Shown one piece after another: positions 22,991-32,013 of a stretch of 34,821 nucleotides of DNA; position 1 is the stretch's first letter; every line of letters begins with the position of its first letter. The stretch covers positions 1-34,821 of the forward strand of contig CALMAQ010000360.1 of NCBI GenBank assembly GCA_937859745.1, in the 5' to 3' direction. The position numbers were made by a program, and so were the translations under genes. The notes below the pieces were generated by a model that was not told the DNA's origin, did not search any database, and worked only from the letters and a program-made list of their open reading frames with translations. Source of the stretch: an uncultured Verrucomicrobiota bacterium (GTDB lineage Bacteria > Verrucomicrobiota > Verrucomicrobiia > Chthoniobacterales > SZAS-18).

Positions 22991-23962
22991 ATGACCAACC
23001 AACTGAACGCCGATCCTGCCCGCATTCCAACCCTGGACGCGCCGCCGCTCGACCTGCTGCTGCGCTGCGGCTGCCAGATCACCTACCGCTGCCAGTTCCC
23101 CGCGCCAATCATCCTCAGCCTCAAGCCCCGGCAAGGTCTGACCCAGCAGATCGACAGCGAACGGTTGAGCGTCCAACCCCGCCAGGGCATGCTGGAATAC
23201 GAGGATTCCCACGCCAACCTGATCCATCGCTTCAAGCTGCACGAGGGATTGAACACGATCCGCTACGACTCGCTCGTCTGGGTGCCGTCCAGCCACGAGC
23301 AATCGACGGGGTTCGGGCCTCCCGTGCCCGTCGAGCAGCTTCCCGACAGCGTGCTGCGCTACACCCTCCCGAGCCGGTACTGTGACTCGGACAAGCTGCT
23401 GGATTTCAGCTTCCAGCACTTCGGCCAGGTGACGCACGGGGCGGAGCGGGTGCAGGCGATCTGCGATTGGGTCCACGAGAACATCGAGTACCGCCAGTTC
23501 AGCGGCTCGCCGGTGACAAGCGCCTCCGACATCATCCACCAGCGTTACGGCGTCTGCCGGGACTTCGCTCACACGGCCATCGCGTTGTGCCGGACGTTCA
23601 ACCTGCCGAGCCGCTACGTCTCCGGCTACGTGCCCGACGTGGCCTGGTTGGACAACGGCACGCCCATGGACTTCCACGCGTACTTTGAGGTCTACTTGGC
23701 CGATGGCTGGCACGTTTTCGACGCGCGGTTCAACCGGCCGAGGATCGGCCGCGTCAAGATTGCCCACGGCCTCGACGCCGTGGACGGCGCGTTCTCGACC
23801 ATCTACGGGGCCGCGCGCTGGGAGCGGTTCGAGGTCTGGAGCTACCAGATCGACCCGGCTGGCACCAACGCTTCCCTGGACACTCCGGTGGATCTGTCGC
23901 AGCGGCTCTGCGGCACGCCCGAGTTGGTCATGCCAGCCGCGCCCGGGGTCACGGCACCTTAG
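22991..23962 (+). CDS. Transglutaminase-like cysteine protease family protein
   Basis: A 323-residue protein with the bacterial transglutaminase-like (transglut_core) domain. The triad is Cys189 (QRYGVCRDFAHTAIALCR), His229 (MDFHAYFEVYLADGW) and Asp244 (HVFDARFN). The preceding ERVQAICDWVHENIEYR is typical, and an N-terminal beta-rich domain of about 130 residues precedes it. There is no signal peptide. Members act as proteases, peptide amidases or cross-linkers; the particular reaction is not predictable. It follows the C26 hydrolase by 13 bp, and both chemistries act on amide bonds of glutamine or glutamate side chains. Its last 14 bp overlap the convergent TPR gene. Confidence 0.9.
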   Translation: MTNQLNADPARIPTLDAPPLDLLLRCGCQITYRCQFPAPIILSLKPRQGLTQQIDSERLSVQPRQGMLEYEDSHANLIHRFKLHEGLNTIRYDSLVWVPSSHEQSTGFGPPVPVEQLPDSVLRYTLPSRYCDSDKLLDFSFQHFGQVTHGAERVQAICDWVHENIEYRQFSGSPVTSASDIIHQRYGVCRDFAHTAIALCRTFNLPSRYVSGYVPDVAWLDNGTPMDFHAYFEVYLADGWHVFDARFNRPRIGRVKIAHGLDAVDGAFSTIYGAARWERFEVWSYQIDPAGTNASLDTPVDLSQRLCGTPELVMPAAPGVTAP

Positions 23963-25136
23963 GAAACGGAGGCCAAGCAGCCGGGTCGGCTTCGGCCGGG
24001 GTCCAGGCGGCGGGGTCCTGGAGGGGAGCATCGGCCGGCACCGCCGCGGTCGGAGGGGCAACATTAAGGATCGCCGACAGTCCCGGACGGGTGCGCCGGC
24101 TTTGGAACAGGTAATCCTGGAGGTAGGTGGCGAAGGCTTCCGGCGGCAGACCACGCCGGGCTTGGTCCAAGTGCGCGGCGGCGGCACGCTCATTGTTCCC
24201 GAGCAGGTCGCGCGCGGCGGCCAGCACGAGCCAGCCAGCCGCGGGGGTGGGTTTGGTGAGCTCGGCGTCCACCCCCTCGCCCTCACCCGCCTCGACCTTG
24301 GCAAGACGCAGCTTGAATAGATAAAGTTCGCGCGCGGCGGCGGTGTCAGGCCGGTCGAGCGCTTCAGACAAATGCTGGATTGCTTCGGGGAAGTGACCTG
24401 CACGCCGGAGCGCCTCCCCCCAGCAAAACACGAGCTTGGCATTGAACGGTTCGGCCCGGACCGCCGCCGCCAGCCGCGCCGCCGCCTCGGCGTAGTCGTT
24501 GTTCATCCCAGCGAGGCTCGCGCCGAAGAGGTAGCATGCCGCCAGGGCATCCCCCGCCCGGATGGAGCGATCCAGGTGCACGTCCGCTTGTGCCACATCT
24601 CCCTCGTGCAAGGCGAGCAGGGCCAGACGATATTCCACGCCGGGGACGACGGACTCGTCGTTGGACACCTCGCCGTAGATGGCGCGCGCGCCGGCGAAAT
24701 CATGGCGGCGTTCCGCTCTGAGCGCCTGGTTGACGGCTTCGAGCGTCCGCGCCGTCGCCACGTGGAGAATGGGAGAGGACGACCCGGCGCTGGGCGTCAT
24801 TTTCGGCACCGACGCCGGGATAGCCGCACGGGGTGCCCAGGCCTGACCGAGCAGATAGCCTCCCAGCAGCAACCCGAGGCCGCCCACCTGGGCTGCGATC
24901 CAGACGAACATCTGGGAGCGGCCACTGCGTAGGCCGCCCGGCGCGGCAGGGGAAGCCTCCCGCGGGGGTTGATCGTCCATCCGTGCCAGCCGTGGCCACG
25001 GAGCATCCTTGGCCGCACCGCTGTTCGGGCCTGCCACGCGCGACCAGGCAAATGGACCCCGTCCCGGCTCGTAGCCAGACTGGGCTTCCGGCCGTGCCTC
25101 GTCGGCGGACCCGGCGGGCTCGATGGGTGCGGCCAT
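23949..25136 (-). CDS. Membrane-anchored TPR protein (paralogue 2)
   Basis: A 395-residue protein with the same architecture as 18926-20440. It has a Pro/Gly/Ala-rich N-terminal region of about 85 residues, a transmembrane helix (FVWIAAQVGGLGLLLGGYLL), then TPR-like helices (ALRAERRHDFAGARAIYGEV, YRLALLALHEGDVAQADVHL, FCWGEALRRAGHFPEAIQHL) and a Pro/Ala-rich tail. Shared blocks with paralogue 1 include the V-E/D-Y-R/H-LALLAL segment, WGEALRRAG and the spacing of a final helical LxDFxF/YLxDYLF segment. The start at 25136 has AAGGGGG eight bases upstream. The function is unknown, but a scaffold at the inner membrane is plausible. It is divergent from the gene at 25276. Confidence 0.75.
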   Translation of the reverse strand: MAAPIEPAGSADEARPEAQSGYEPGRGPFAWSRVAGPNSGAAKDAPWPRLARMDDQPPREASPAAPGGLRSGRSQMFVWIAAQVGGLGLLLGGYLLGQAWAPRAAIPASVPKMTPSAGSSSPILHVATARTLEAVNQALRAERRHDFAGARAIYGEVSNDESVVPGVEYRLALLALHEGDVAQADVHLDRSIRAGDALAACYLFGASLAGMNNDYAEAAARLAAAVRAEPFNAKLVFCWGEALRRAGHFPEAIQHLSEALDRPDTAAARELYLFKLRLAKVEAGEGEGVDAELTKPTPAAGWLVLAAARDLLGNNERAAAAHLDQARRGLPPEAFATYLQDYLFQSRRTRPGLSAILNVAPPTAAVPADAPLQDPAAWTPAEADPAAWPPFPKVP

Positions 25137-25275
25137 GATCGCCCCCTTGTACGCGCCCGGCGGGCCCTTGTAAAGTCCGGCGGGCCTGCCGGGGGCGGGT
25201 CGCGCCAAAAGGGGGGGGACTGGACGCGGACGAGATGTTCACTACGTTGGCAGGACCCAACCGCCCGACCCAGCC

Positions 25276-26556
25276 ATGAAAAACGCCTGCCTCTGGATCG
25301 CCCTGACACGTCCGGACAATCTCGTCAGCGCGCTAGCTGTCGCGGCGGCAGGGAGACACCGCTTCGGGAGTTGCTGCCTGCTTTATGAGAACTCGCACTG
25401 GTGGAAATTCGCCGCATGGGAGGAGTTCCAGGGCGGCTTCGACACGATCCGCTCCGTCGAGCGTATCCCCACCTGCCGCGGCCTGCGCGACCTGCCGCGC
25501 TTTTACCGTGGCCTGCGCGACCGCCAGCGACAGATCGGCGAATTGCGGATCGCCCCGGTGGACACGGTCGTCACCCTCTCTGGCATCACTTCCCTGAGCA
25601 ACGCGGTGGCTTCCGCGTACCCGGAGGTGAACAAGCTGCTCTGCACGACCATCAAGAAGTACCTGGATGCAAGCCGCCCTTACTCGTTCTCGCGCTACCG
25701 GCACACGACTTCGGGCTGGCTGCAAAACCGCCTGCTGGAACCTTGGGCGGGGCTGCGCCGCACCTTGCACCTCAAGCCGTGGCTGGGAGGGGGAGACGGC
25801 ATCCGGCTGGAGCGGCTGGAACAGCCTCTCGAAAAGGTGTTCGAGGCGGTGCTTCTGCTGAGCAACGACGGGGAGGAGCTTCCCCCGGGAGAAGCCCCCA
25901 ACGTGTTCCCGGCACCCTTTCCAAGCCTGGGCGACCTTGACTTGCGACCCGAGGCGACGCCCGGGGCTGACTGCGGTCGGCCCGAAAAGGTCCTCTTCTT
26001 CGGGACGCCTTTCCTGCTCGTCCGCAATCTGGACCCGGCCGTCTACGCCGAACGTGTGAACGCCTGTTTCGACTACCTGCGTCTCTACTACGGCAAAGAC
26101 TGCGAACTGGTTTACCGTCCCCATCCCGCCGAGACCGGCGAACGAACCTGGCTCCGCCTGGACCGGTTCGCGGTGGAGGAGGACCGGCAGGTGGCGGAGT
26201 TATACTTCCTGCGCAACCGCCGCCGTATCCGGGCGGTGTACTCAGTGTCCTCGACCGTCTCGCGGGTGGCTTACAACTATGGGCTCAACGGCTACGCGCT
26301 CTGGCGCAGTTTCCCGTTCGACGTGGGGGCCCAAGCCTATTTCGAGAGCCTCATGGGCCGGGTGCCGCGGGAGTTTGAGCCAGCCTCCTTGGGGCAGGCA
26401 CCGGAGGAATACGCCGCCCGCTTGGCACAGGAATCCCGAACCATCGCGTTTCCGGAAGCCATCTGGGCGGTGTGGGACCGCTTCGAGGACGCGAACAAGC
26501 GGCGGAAGCCTTTGCTTGAGAAAGCGTTTGTAGCTTCCCTGGGTTCTCCCGTATAA
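25276..26556 (+). CDS. GT-B glycosyltransferase-like protein, possible sialyltransferase
   Basis: A 426-residue cytoplasmic protein without signal peptide or membrane helix. I do not recognise it firmly. Three features resemble bacterial sialyl/polysialyltransferases (GT38, GT52 and GT80 type): an acidic-Gly element (LLLSNDGEE, about 195-201), an HP motif (LVYRPHPAETGE, His283-Pro284) and an SS motif (VYSVSSTVSRVAYNYGL, Ser325-Ser326). In those families HP and SS bind CMP-sialic acid. The order and spacing (about 40 residues) fit. The acceptor-side N-terminal half (residues 1-180) shows no known motif. No CMP-sialic acid synthesis genes are nearby, so another CMP-sugar or a different role is possible. 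It is followed 67 bp later by ppc, with the hairpin region between. Confidence 0.5.
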   Translation: MKNACLWIALTRPDNLVSALAVAAAGRHRFGSCCLLYENSHWWKFAAWEEFQGGFDTIRSVERIPTCRGLRDLPRFYRGLRDRQRQIGELRIAPVDTVVTLSGITSLSNAVASAYPEVNKLLCTTIKKYLDASRPYSFSRYRHTTSGWLQNRLLEPWAGLRRTLHLKPWLGGGDGIRLERLEQPLEKVFEAVLLLSNDGEELPPGEAPNVFPAPFPSLGDLDLRPEATPGADCGRPEKVLFFGTPFLLVRNLDPAVYAERVNACFDYLRLYYGKDCELVYRPHPAETGERTWLRLDRFAVEEDRQVAELYFLRNRRRIRAVYSVSSTVSRVAYNYGLNGYALWRSFPFDVGAQAYFESLMGRVPREFEPASLGQAPEEYAARLAQESRTIAFPEAIWAVWDRFEDANKRRKPLLEKAFVASLGSPV

Positions 26557-26579
26557 TTCCGGCTCGAAGGGTATCCAGG

Positions 26580-26622
26580 CCCGCCGCACGGCCGCGGCGG
26601 GACGGTGGCATGCCTGTCCCGC
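26580..26622 (+). promoter_or_regulatory. Overlapping hairpins in the ppc leader
   Basis: Two perfect stems share bases. Stem 1 is CCCGCCGC (26580-26587) with GCGGCGGG (26594-26601), loop 6. Stem 2 is GCGGGAC (26597-26603) with GTCCCGC (26616-26622), loop 12, with a GGCATGCC palindrome inside the loop. The second ends one base before the ppc ATG at 26624 and could hide the start. They cannot form together, which would allow a switch, but GC-rich DNA often gives such pairs by chance. No T-run follows. Confidence 0.35.
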
Positions 26623-26623
26623 G

Positions 26624-29422
26624 ATGATGAGTACGCCACCCGCCGAATTGCTCGAAGCAGGCCTCGCCAAGATCGACGAGGACTTAGCGTTCCTCATGGA
26701 TTGCCTGCACGAGGTGCTCGACAGCGTGGGAGAGAAGCATCTCGCCCGCTCCGTGCCCTGGACGGGATCGGACCGGCGCGCGTCCGGCGGATCGGCAACC
26801 GTGGTGCCCAGCGCGCTGGAGGCGTTCCCGGCGCGGCTGGGCCAGGTGTACGCGACGGCTTTCCAGCTTCTCAATTTGATCGAGGAAAACGTGTCCGGCC
26901 AGGTGCGCCGGGCACGCGAGAAGGCGGCGGGCGCAGCCGCCGAGCCGGGTCTCTGGGGGGCCAACCTCCAGAAACTGCGCGCGGCAGGCCTTTCTCCCGA
27001 GGAAATTGTTGTCGGCCTAGGCACGGTGATAGTTGAACCGGTGTTGACGGCCCATCCGACCGAAGCCAAGCGCGCCCCGACGCTCGAACAGCACCGCCGT
27101 CTTTTTTCCCTGTTGGAGCACCGGGAGGACCCGCGCCACACGCCCCTGGAACTGGCCGACCTGCGCGAGGAGATCAAGGTGACGCTGGAGCGATTGTGGC
27201 GGACGGGCGAAATCCTCCTGCGCAAGCCGGAGGTGGCGGCCGAGCGCCGGAACCTCATGTATTATCTCCGTGAGGTGTTCCCGCACGCGCTGCCCGAACT
27301 GGACCGCCGCTTGGCTCAGGCTTGGGAGGAGGCCGGGCTCGACCCGGAACTGCTGAAGACTGGCCACCCGCTCCCGCGTTTGCGTTTCGGCACCTGGGTC
27401 GGCGGCGACCGCGACGGGCACCCGCTCGTGACGGCCGACACGACCCGGGAAACGTTGGAAGAACTGCGGGCGGGCGGCCTGCACGTCATCGGGCGGCACC
27501 TGGAGCATCTGGCCGCCCGGCTCTGCCTGTCGCATCACTTCCAGAAGACGCCGCCCGCGTTCTCGTCGCGCCTCGCGCACCTGATGGAGGAAGCGGGCGA
27601 GGTAGGACAGCGCGTCCTGCGCGACGCCTCCGAGGAGCCTTGGAAGCAGTATGTGCGGCTGCTGCGGCTCAAGCTGCCGCTTGCGGACGGCTCACCGCGC
27701 GCCGGGCACCTCTACGGTCGTCCGGCGGAACTCGCATCCGACCTCGAACACTTGCGGGCATCGTTGATTCAGGTCGGTGCCCGGCGGATCGCTGACCGAG
27801 ACGTGCAGCCGGTCGCGCGCGCTCTGGAAGCGTTCGGTTTTCATCTGGCGACGCTCGACATCCGGCAGAATTCGAGCTTCCACGACCGGGCTTTAGGTCA
27901 GTTGTTGAAGCTGTCGGGCCAGGACGACGAGGATTTCAGCCGCTGGGAGGAGCCCCGGCGGCTGGCTTTCGTCGAGGCGGAACTGGCCTCGCCGCGACCC
28001 TTCCTCCATACGGGGACCTCCGCCGGGCCGGAAGCGGACGCGGTGTTGTCCTGTTATCGGTTGCTTGCGGCGCACCACGATGGCAACGGACCCGGCGGCC
28101 TCGGGGCACTCATCGTGAGCATGACCCGCCAGCTCAGCGATCTGCTGGTCGTGTACCTCCTCGCCCGTGAGGCCGGGCTGGCCCGGCGTACACCGGAAGG
28201 GCTGGTTTGCCTGCTGCCCGTCACGCCGCTTTTCGAGACGGCGGAGGACCTGGAGCGCGCTCCCGACATCATGCGAGCCTTTCTCTCGCACCCAGTGACG
28301 CAACGCAGCCTCCAGGCCATCGCCCGGGATCACGGGGCGGGCGAGCCGGTGCAGCAAGTGATGATCGGCTACAGCGACAGCAACAAAGAAAGCGGCATCC
28401 TGGCCAGCCAGTGGGCGCTCCATGGGGCCCAGGGCGCGTTGACCGCCGTCGGCCGCGAGAGCGGGGTGCGCGTGCGATTCTTCCATGGCCGCGGAGGCAC
28501 CATCAGCCGCGGTGCGGGTCCCACCCACCGTTTTCTCGACGCGCTGCCAACCGGGACCGTCCACGGCGACCTGCGGTTGACCGAGCAGGGCGAAACCATC
28601 GCGCAAAAGTACGCAAACGGCCTGACTGCCAACTTCAACCTGGAACTGCTGCTGGCGGGGACGGCTGGGACCTCGCTCCGGCCCGCGCCGCCCGGCGGCG
28701 CGGCGGTGCCGCAACGGCTCCTCGCGTCGGTGGACGTGCTCGTCGCCCGCAGCCGGGAGGTTTACGAAGGCTTCCTGCGGGAGCCGGACTTCATGGAATT
28801 CTACAGCCAGGCCACGCCCATCGACGCCCTCGAACAGAGCAGCATCGGCTCACGTCCGGCCCGCCGCACGGGGCAGCGCACGCTGGCGGACCTGCGCGCC
28901 ATCCCATGGGTTTTTAGCTGGAACCAGGCGCGTTTCTACCTGCCGGGCTGGTTCGGCGTCGGCAGCGCCCTGCGACACCTCCAAAGCACCGACGACGAGG
29001 CCTTCCGGGCTCTGACAAGCTCGCTGGGAGGAGGCTGGCCGTTCCTGCGCTACGTGCTGATGAACGTGGAAACCAACCTAGCCAGCGCGGACCGGGGCAT
29101 CATGGCGCTGTATGGCTCCCTCGTGCGGCGTGAACCCGTGCAGCGGTCTTTTCTGGACCGGATCCTGGCGGAGTTCGACTTGACCCACGCGATGCTGGCG
29201 GAATGCTTTGGCCGGTCCGCCATGGCGCGCCGGCCGAGGGCGGCCAAAACGCTCGCTTTGCGGGCGGATGCCTTGCTGGTCCTGCACCACCAGCAAATTG
29301 AACTACTGTCCCATTGGCGCGACTTGCAAAGGGCAGGCGACGAGGACGCGGCCAAGCGCATGCTGCCCGAACTGCTGCTCTCAATCAACGCGATTGCGAG
29401 CGGCTTGCGGACGACCGGCTAG
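26624..29422 (+). CDS. ppc: Phosphoenolpyruvate carboxylase
   Basis: Carboxylates PEP with bicarbonate to oxaloacetate, replenishing the TCA cycle and feeding the aspartate-family pathway that begins with LysC. The signatures are VLTAHPTEAKR (catalytic His144), GTWVGGDRDGHP, GYSDSNKESGI (about 581), FFHGRGGTISRGAGPT (about 620-635), and FSWNQARFYLPGWFGVG. The C-terminus GLRTTG replaces the common QNTG-like end but keeps the final Thr-Gly. At 932 residues it is full length. Tandem ATGs at 26624 and 26627 are equivalent starts. The lipoprotein gene converges 17 bp after the stop. Confidence 0.97.
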   Translation: MMSTPPAELLEAGLAKIDEDLAFLMDCLHEVLDSVGEKHLARSVPWTGSDRRASGGSATVVPSALEAFPARLGQVYATAFQLLNLIEENVSGQVRRAREKAAGAAAEPGLWGANLQKLRAAGLSPEEIVVGLGTVIVEPVLTAHPTEAKRAPTLEQHRRLFSLLEHREDPRHTPLELADLREEIKVTLERLWRTGEILLRKPEVAAERRNLMYYLREVFPHALPELDRRLAQAWEEAGLDPELLKTGHPLPRLRFGTWVGGDRDGHPLVTADTTRETLEELRAGGLHVIGRHLEHLAARLCLSHHFQKTPPAFSSRLAHLMEEAGEVGQRVLRDASEEPWKQYVRLLRLKLPLADGSPRAGHLYGRPAELASDLEHLRASLIQVGARRIADRDVQPVARALEAFGFHLATLDIRQNSSFHDRALGQLLKLSGQDDEDFSRWEEPRRLAFVEAELASPRPFLHTGTSAGPEADAVLSCYRLLAAHHDGNGPGGLGALIVSMTRQLSDLLVVYLLAREAGLARRTPEGLVCLLPVTPLFETAEDLERAPDIMRAFLSHPVTQRSLQAIARDHGAGEPVQQVMIGYSDSNKESGILASQWALHGAQGALTAVGRESGVRVRFFHGRGGTISRGAGPTHRFLDALPTGTVHGDLRLTEQGETIAQKYANGLTANFNLELLLAGTAGTSLRPAPPGGAAVPQRLLASVDVLVARSREVYEGFLREPDFMEFYSQATPIDALEQSSIGSRPARRTGQRTLADLRAIPWVFSWNQARFYLPGWFGVGSALRHLQSTDDEAFRALTSSLGGGWPFLRYVLMNVETNLASADRGIMALYGSLVRREPVQRSFLDRILAEFDLTHAMLAECFGRSAMARRPRAAKTLALRADALLVLHHQQIELLSHWRDLQRAGDEDAAKRMLPELLLSINAIASGLRTTG

Positions 29423-29439
29423 GCGGATTGTAAGGCGGC

Positions 29440-29694
29440 TTACTGGCTACGATCCGACGTTTCCGGGGTGATCCATTCCGGATCCGGGTCCCGGCTGACC
29501 GGCCGGGTGGCGGGAGCCGCCTGCGGCACGCCGCCCGGCTCTGCGTAGTAGTGGTGCGAGTCGGGCTTGTCGAGGTCGGTGGGTCTGATCCAGCCCTTGC
29601 CGTAGAAATCACGGTCTTCTTCGTTCATGAAGGCGCAGCCGCCGAGCAGCAGGCTGGCCAAGAGCAGGCAGGAACCAACGGAGCGGATTTTCAT
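29440..29694 (-). CDS. Small lipoprotein, unidentified
   Basis: An 84-residue protein with a type II signal peptide: MKIRSVGSCLLLASLLLGGC, where the lipobox LLGGC places the lipidated Cys at residue 20. The mature part begins AFMNEEDRDFYGKGWIRPTD and is hydrophilic and Pro-rich. No known domain is seen. It should sit in the inner or outer membrane facing the periplasm. It converges with ppc and is divergent from recG across 134 bp. Confidence 0.7.
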   Translation of the reverse strand: MKIRSVGSCLLLASLLLGGCAFMNEEDRDFYGKGWIRPTDLDKPDSHHYYAEPGGVPQAAPATRPVSRDPDPEWITPETSDRSQ

Positions 29695-29828
29695 CTGGAT
29701 TTTGAGCGGGGGAACCGCGCGCGGCGGGGACGATCTTGGTCCTACCGGTGCATGCACGCAAGCCGCAACCCTCCTTCCACGCAACAATCCACGGGCAGTG
29801 GGGCCTGGATGCTGGTACATTCGTGGAG

Positions 29829-31961
29829 ATGGTTGAGCAATTCCTCGCCTTGTCCCAGCCTGTGACCGACCTGCCGGGACTGGGCCCGGGTCGCGCCAAG
29901 GCCTTGGAACGGCTCGGGCTGTTCACGGTCGGCGACCTGCTGACCCACTATCCGCGCCGCTACGAGGACCGCCGCCAGTTCGAGCATTTTCCGACTGTCC
30001 CGGAGGAGCGCGCCGTGTGCGTCTGCGGGATCGTGGTCTCGACGGCCAGCAAGCGGCTGGGGGGCCGTCGGCAACTCTTCGAGGTGACGTTGCAGGAGCC
30101 GGAGCGCCACGCGCTCAGTTCGCTGCTGATGGTGCGCTGGTTCAACGCTTATTACGTGCAGAAGACCTTCGCGGTGGGCCAGCGGGTCGTGATCTACGGC
30201 AGGCCCAAGGCACGGGGCTCGCAAATCGTGATTGATCACCCGGAATTCGAGGTGATCGAAGACGAGGGCGATGAGGAAAGCCTCATTCATCTCAAGCGGA
30301 TCACCCCGGTCCACGCGACCACCGAAGGTCTGAGCCAGCGCACGCTCCGCGCCATCATCTACCACGCGCTGCAAGCAGTGGACCGGCGCGGGCTGCCGGG
30401 CACGCTCCCCGAGGGCATGGACCCGCTTCCCCGGGGCGAAGCGTTGCGCGGCATCCATTTTCCGGAGTCCGAGGCGGACCGGGAGGCGGCGCGCCATCAC
30501 CTCGTCCTCTCGGAGTTCTTCGGCCTCCAGATGTTGATCGCCGCCCGGCGCGCTAGGACAGTGACATGGCAGGGGCAATCCCACTGCGGTCCCGGCCGGT
30601 TGCTGGAGCGGTTCCACGATTCGCTGCCTTTTCCTCTGACCGGCGCGCAGTGGCGGGCCATCGGCGAGATTCGCGGCGACTTGGTGGCGGAGCGTCCGAT
30701 GCACCGTCTGCTCCAGGGGGATGTCGGCGCGGGCAAAACGCTCGTGGCCATCTCGGCGATGCTTCTCGCCGTCGAAGCCGGTTTCCAAGCGGCGCTGATG
30801 GCTCCCACGCAGATTCTGGCGGAACAGCATTACCTCGTGTTCACGCGGTGGCTGGAGCCGCTGGGACTAAAAATCGCGCTTCGCACCGGCAGCCGCCGCG
30901 ACGAGAGCGTGGCGGGCGGACTGCACGGTGCAACTGACACCGAGTCAGTCGACGAACTCGCGCTCGGCCTGGCGCAGACGAAGGAACCGGACATCATCAT
31001 CGGCACGCATGCCCTGCTCTTCGACAAGAAGCCGCTCCTGCGCCTCGGCCTAGCGGTGATCGACGAACAGCACAAGTTCGGGGTGATGCAGCGTGCGCGA
31101 CTGACTTCCGCGCACAAGGTGCTGCCGGACGTGCTCGTCATGACCGCGACGCCGATCCCGCGCACGCTGGCCATCACCGTCTACGGCGACCTGGATGTGT
31201 CCATCCTCGACGAGCTGCCCGCCAACCGGGGTAGGATCGTAACGGCGGTCCGGCCCGACAGCAAGGGGCGGGAAGCCGCGGAGTTCGTGCGCGCGCAACT
31301 GACCGCCGGACGACAAGCTTACCTCGTGTACCCGCTGATCGAAGAGAGCGAAAAGCTCACCGCCAAGGCGGCGACCGAGCGGTTCGAACATTGGGCGGAC
31401 GCGCTCAAGCCCTTCCGTTGCGCGTTGTTGCACGGCCGATTGCGGCCCGAGAAAAAAGACGCGATCATGCGGGCGTTCCGCGACGGCGAGGTCCACGCGC
31501 TGGTCTCCACCACGGTCATCGAGGTGGGCATCGACGTGAAAAACGCCAATCTCATGCTGATCGAGAACTCGGAGCGGTTCGGGCTCGCGCAGCTCCATCA
31601 ATTGCGCGGGCGGATCGGCCGTGGCGAGCACAAGAGTTACTGCCTGCTGATGTTCGATGCCCGCGCCGGGATGGAAGCGGTCGAAAAACTGCGGATCCTA
31701 GAGCAAAGCAGCGATGGTTTCGCCATCGCCGAGGCGGACCTGCGCCTGCGCGGGGCGGGGGACATCTTGGGCACGGCGCAGAGCGGCTTGCCACCGCTCA
31801 AGCTGGGTGACCTGCTGCTCGACGCCGATCTCATGCGGACCGCGCGGACCGCGGCGAAGGAACTTTTCGAGGCGGACCCCAAGCTGCGCCGCGCTGAGAA
31901 CCAGCGCTACCGTAGCTACCTGGAGGAAAGCAAAAAGCTCACGCTCGCGCGGGTGGGCTAG
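29829..31961 (+). CDS. recG: ATP-dependent DNA helicase RecG
   Basis: Branch-migrating helicase that reverses stalled forks and processes Holliday-type junctions. At 710 residues it matches the family. The N-terminal wedge/OB domain opens with PVTDLPGLGPGRAKALERLG and FTVGDLLTHYPRRYEDR. The helicase motifs are LTGAQWRAIGEI (Q motif), LLQGDVGAGKT (Walker A, about 295-305), APTQILAEQHY, DEQHKFGVMQR (Walker B), MTATPIPRTLA and QAYLVYPLIEESEK, then VSTTVIEVGIDVKNANLM and QLHQLRGRIGRGEHKSYCLL. The chosen ATG follows a GGAG; the frame is open for 31 more codons upstream but without RecG similarity. It starts a plus-strand run recG-htrA-comB-tonB-like. Confidence 0.97.
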   Translation: MVEQFLALSQPVTDLPGLGPGRAKALERLGLFTVGDLLTHYPRRYEDRRQFEHFPTVPEERAVCVCGIVVSTASKRLGGRRQLFEVTLQEPERHALSSLLMVRWFNAYYVQKTFAVGQRVVIYGRPKARGSQIVIDHPEFEVIEDEGDEESLIHLKRITPVHATTEGLSQRTLRAIIYHALQAVDRRGLPGTLPEGMDPLPRGEALRGIHFPESEADREAARHHLVLSEFFGLQMLIAARRARTVTWQGQSHCGPGRLLERFHDSLPFPLTGAQWRAIGEIRGDLVAERPMHRLLQGDVGAGKTLVAISAMLLAVEAGFQAALMAPTQILAEQHYLVFTRWLEPLGLKIALRTGSRRDESVAGGLHGATDTESVDELALGLAQTKEPDIIIGTHALLFDKKPLLRLGLAVIDEQHKFGVMQRARLTSAHKVLPDVLVMTATPIPRTLAITVYGDLDVSILDELPANRGRIVTAVRPDSKGREAAEFVRAQLTAGRQAYLVYPLIEESEKLTAKAATERFEHWADALKPFRCALLHGRLRPEKKDAIMRAFRDGEVHALVSTTVIEVGIDVKNANLMLIENSERFGLAQLHQLRGRIGRGEHKSYCLLMFDARAGMEAVEKLRILEQSSDGFAIAEADLRLRGAGDILGTAQSGLPPLKLGDLLLDADLMRTARTAAKELFEADPKLRRAENQRYRSYLEESKKLTLARVG

Positions 31962-32013
31962 TACCCGACCAATCCCGGCCGTTCCTCGAATCAGATGTGA
32001 CTGCCAACCGGAC

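Noticed and set aside
22856-24442. A 528-codon minus-strand frame across the transglutaminase and TPR genes
   Set aside because: It is antisense or out of frame to two genes with clear motifs and shows only low-complexity Arg/Val/Gly-rich sequence.
29742-30830. A 362-codon frame antisense to recG
   Set aside because: It shadows RecG motifs and has no protein family features of its own.
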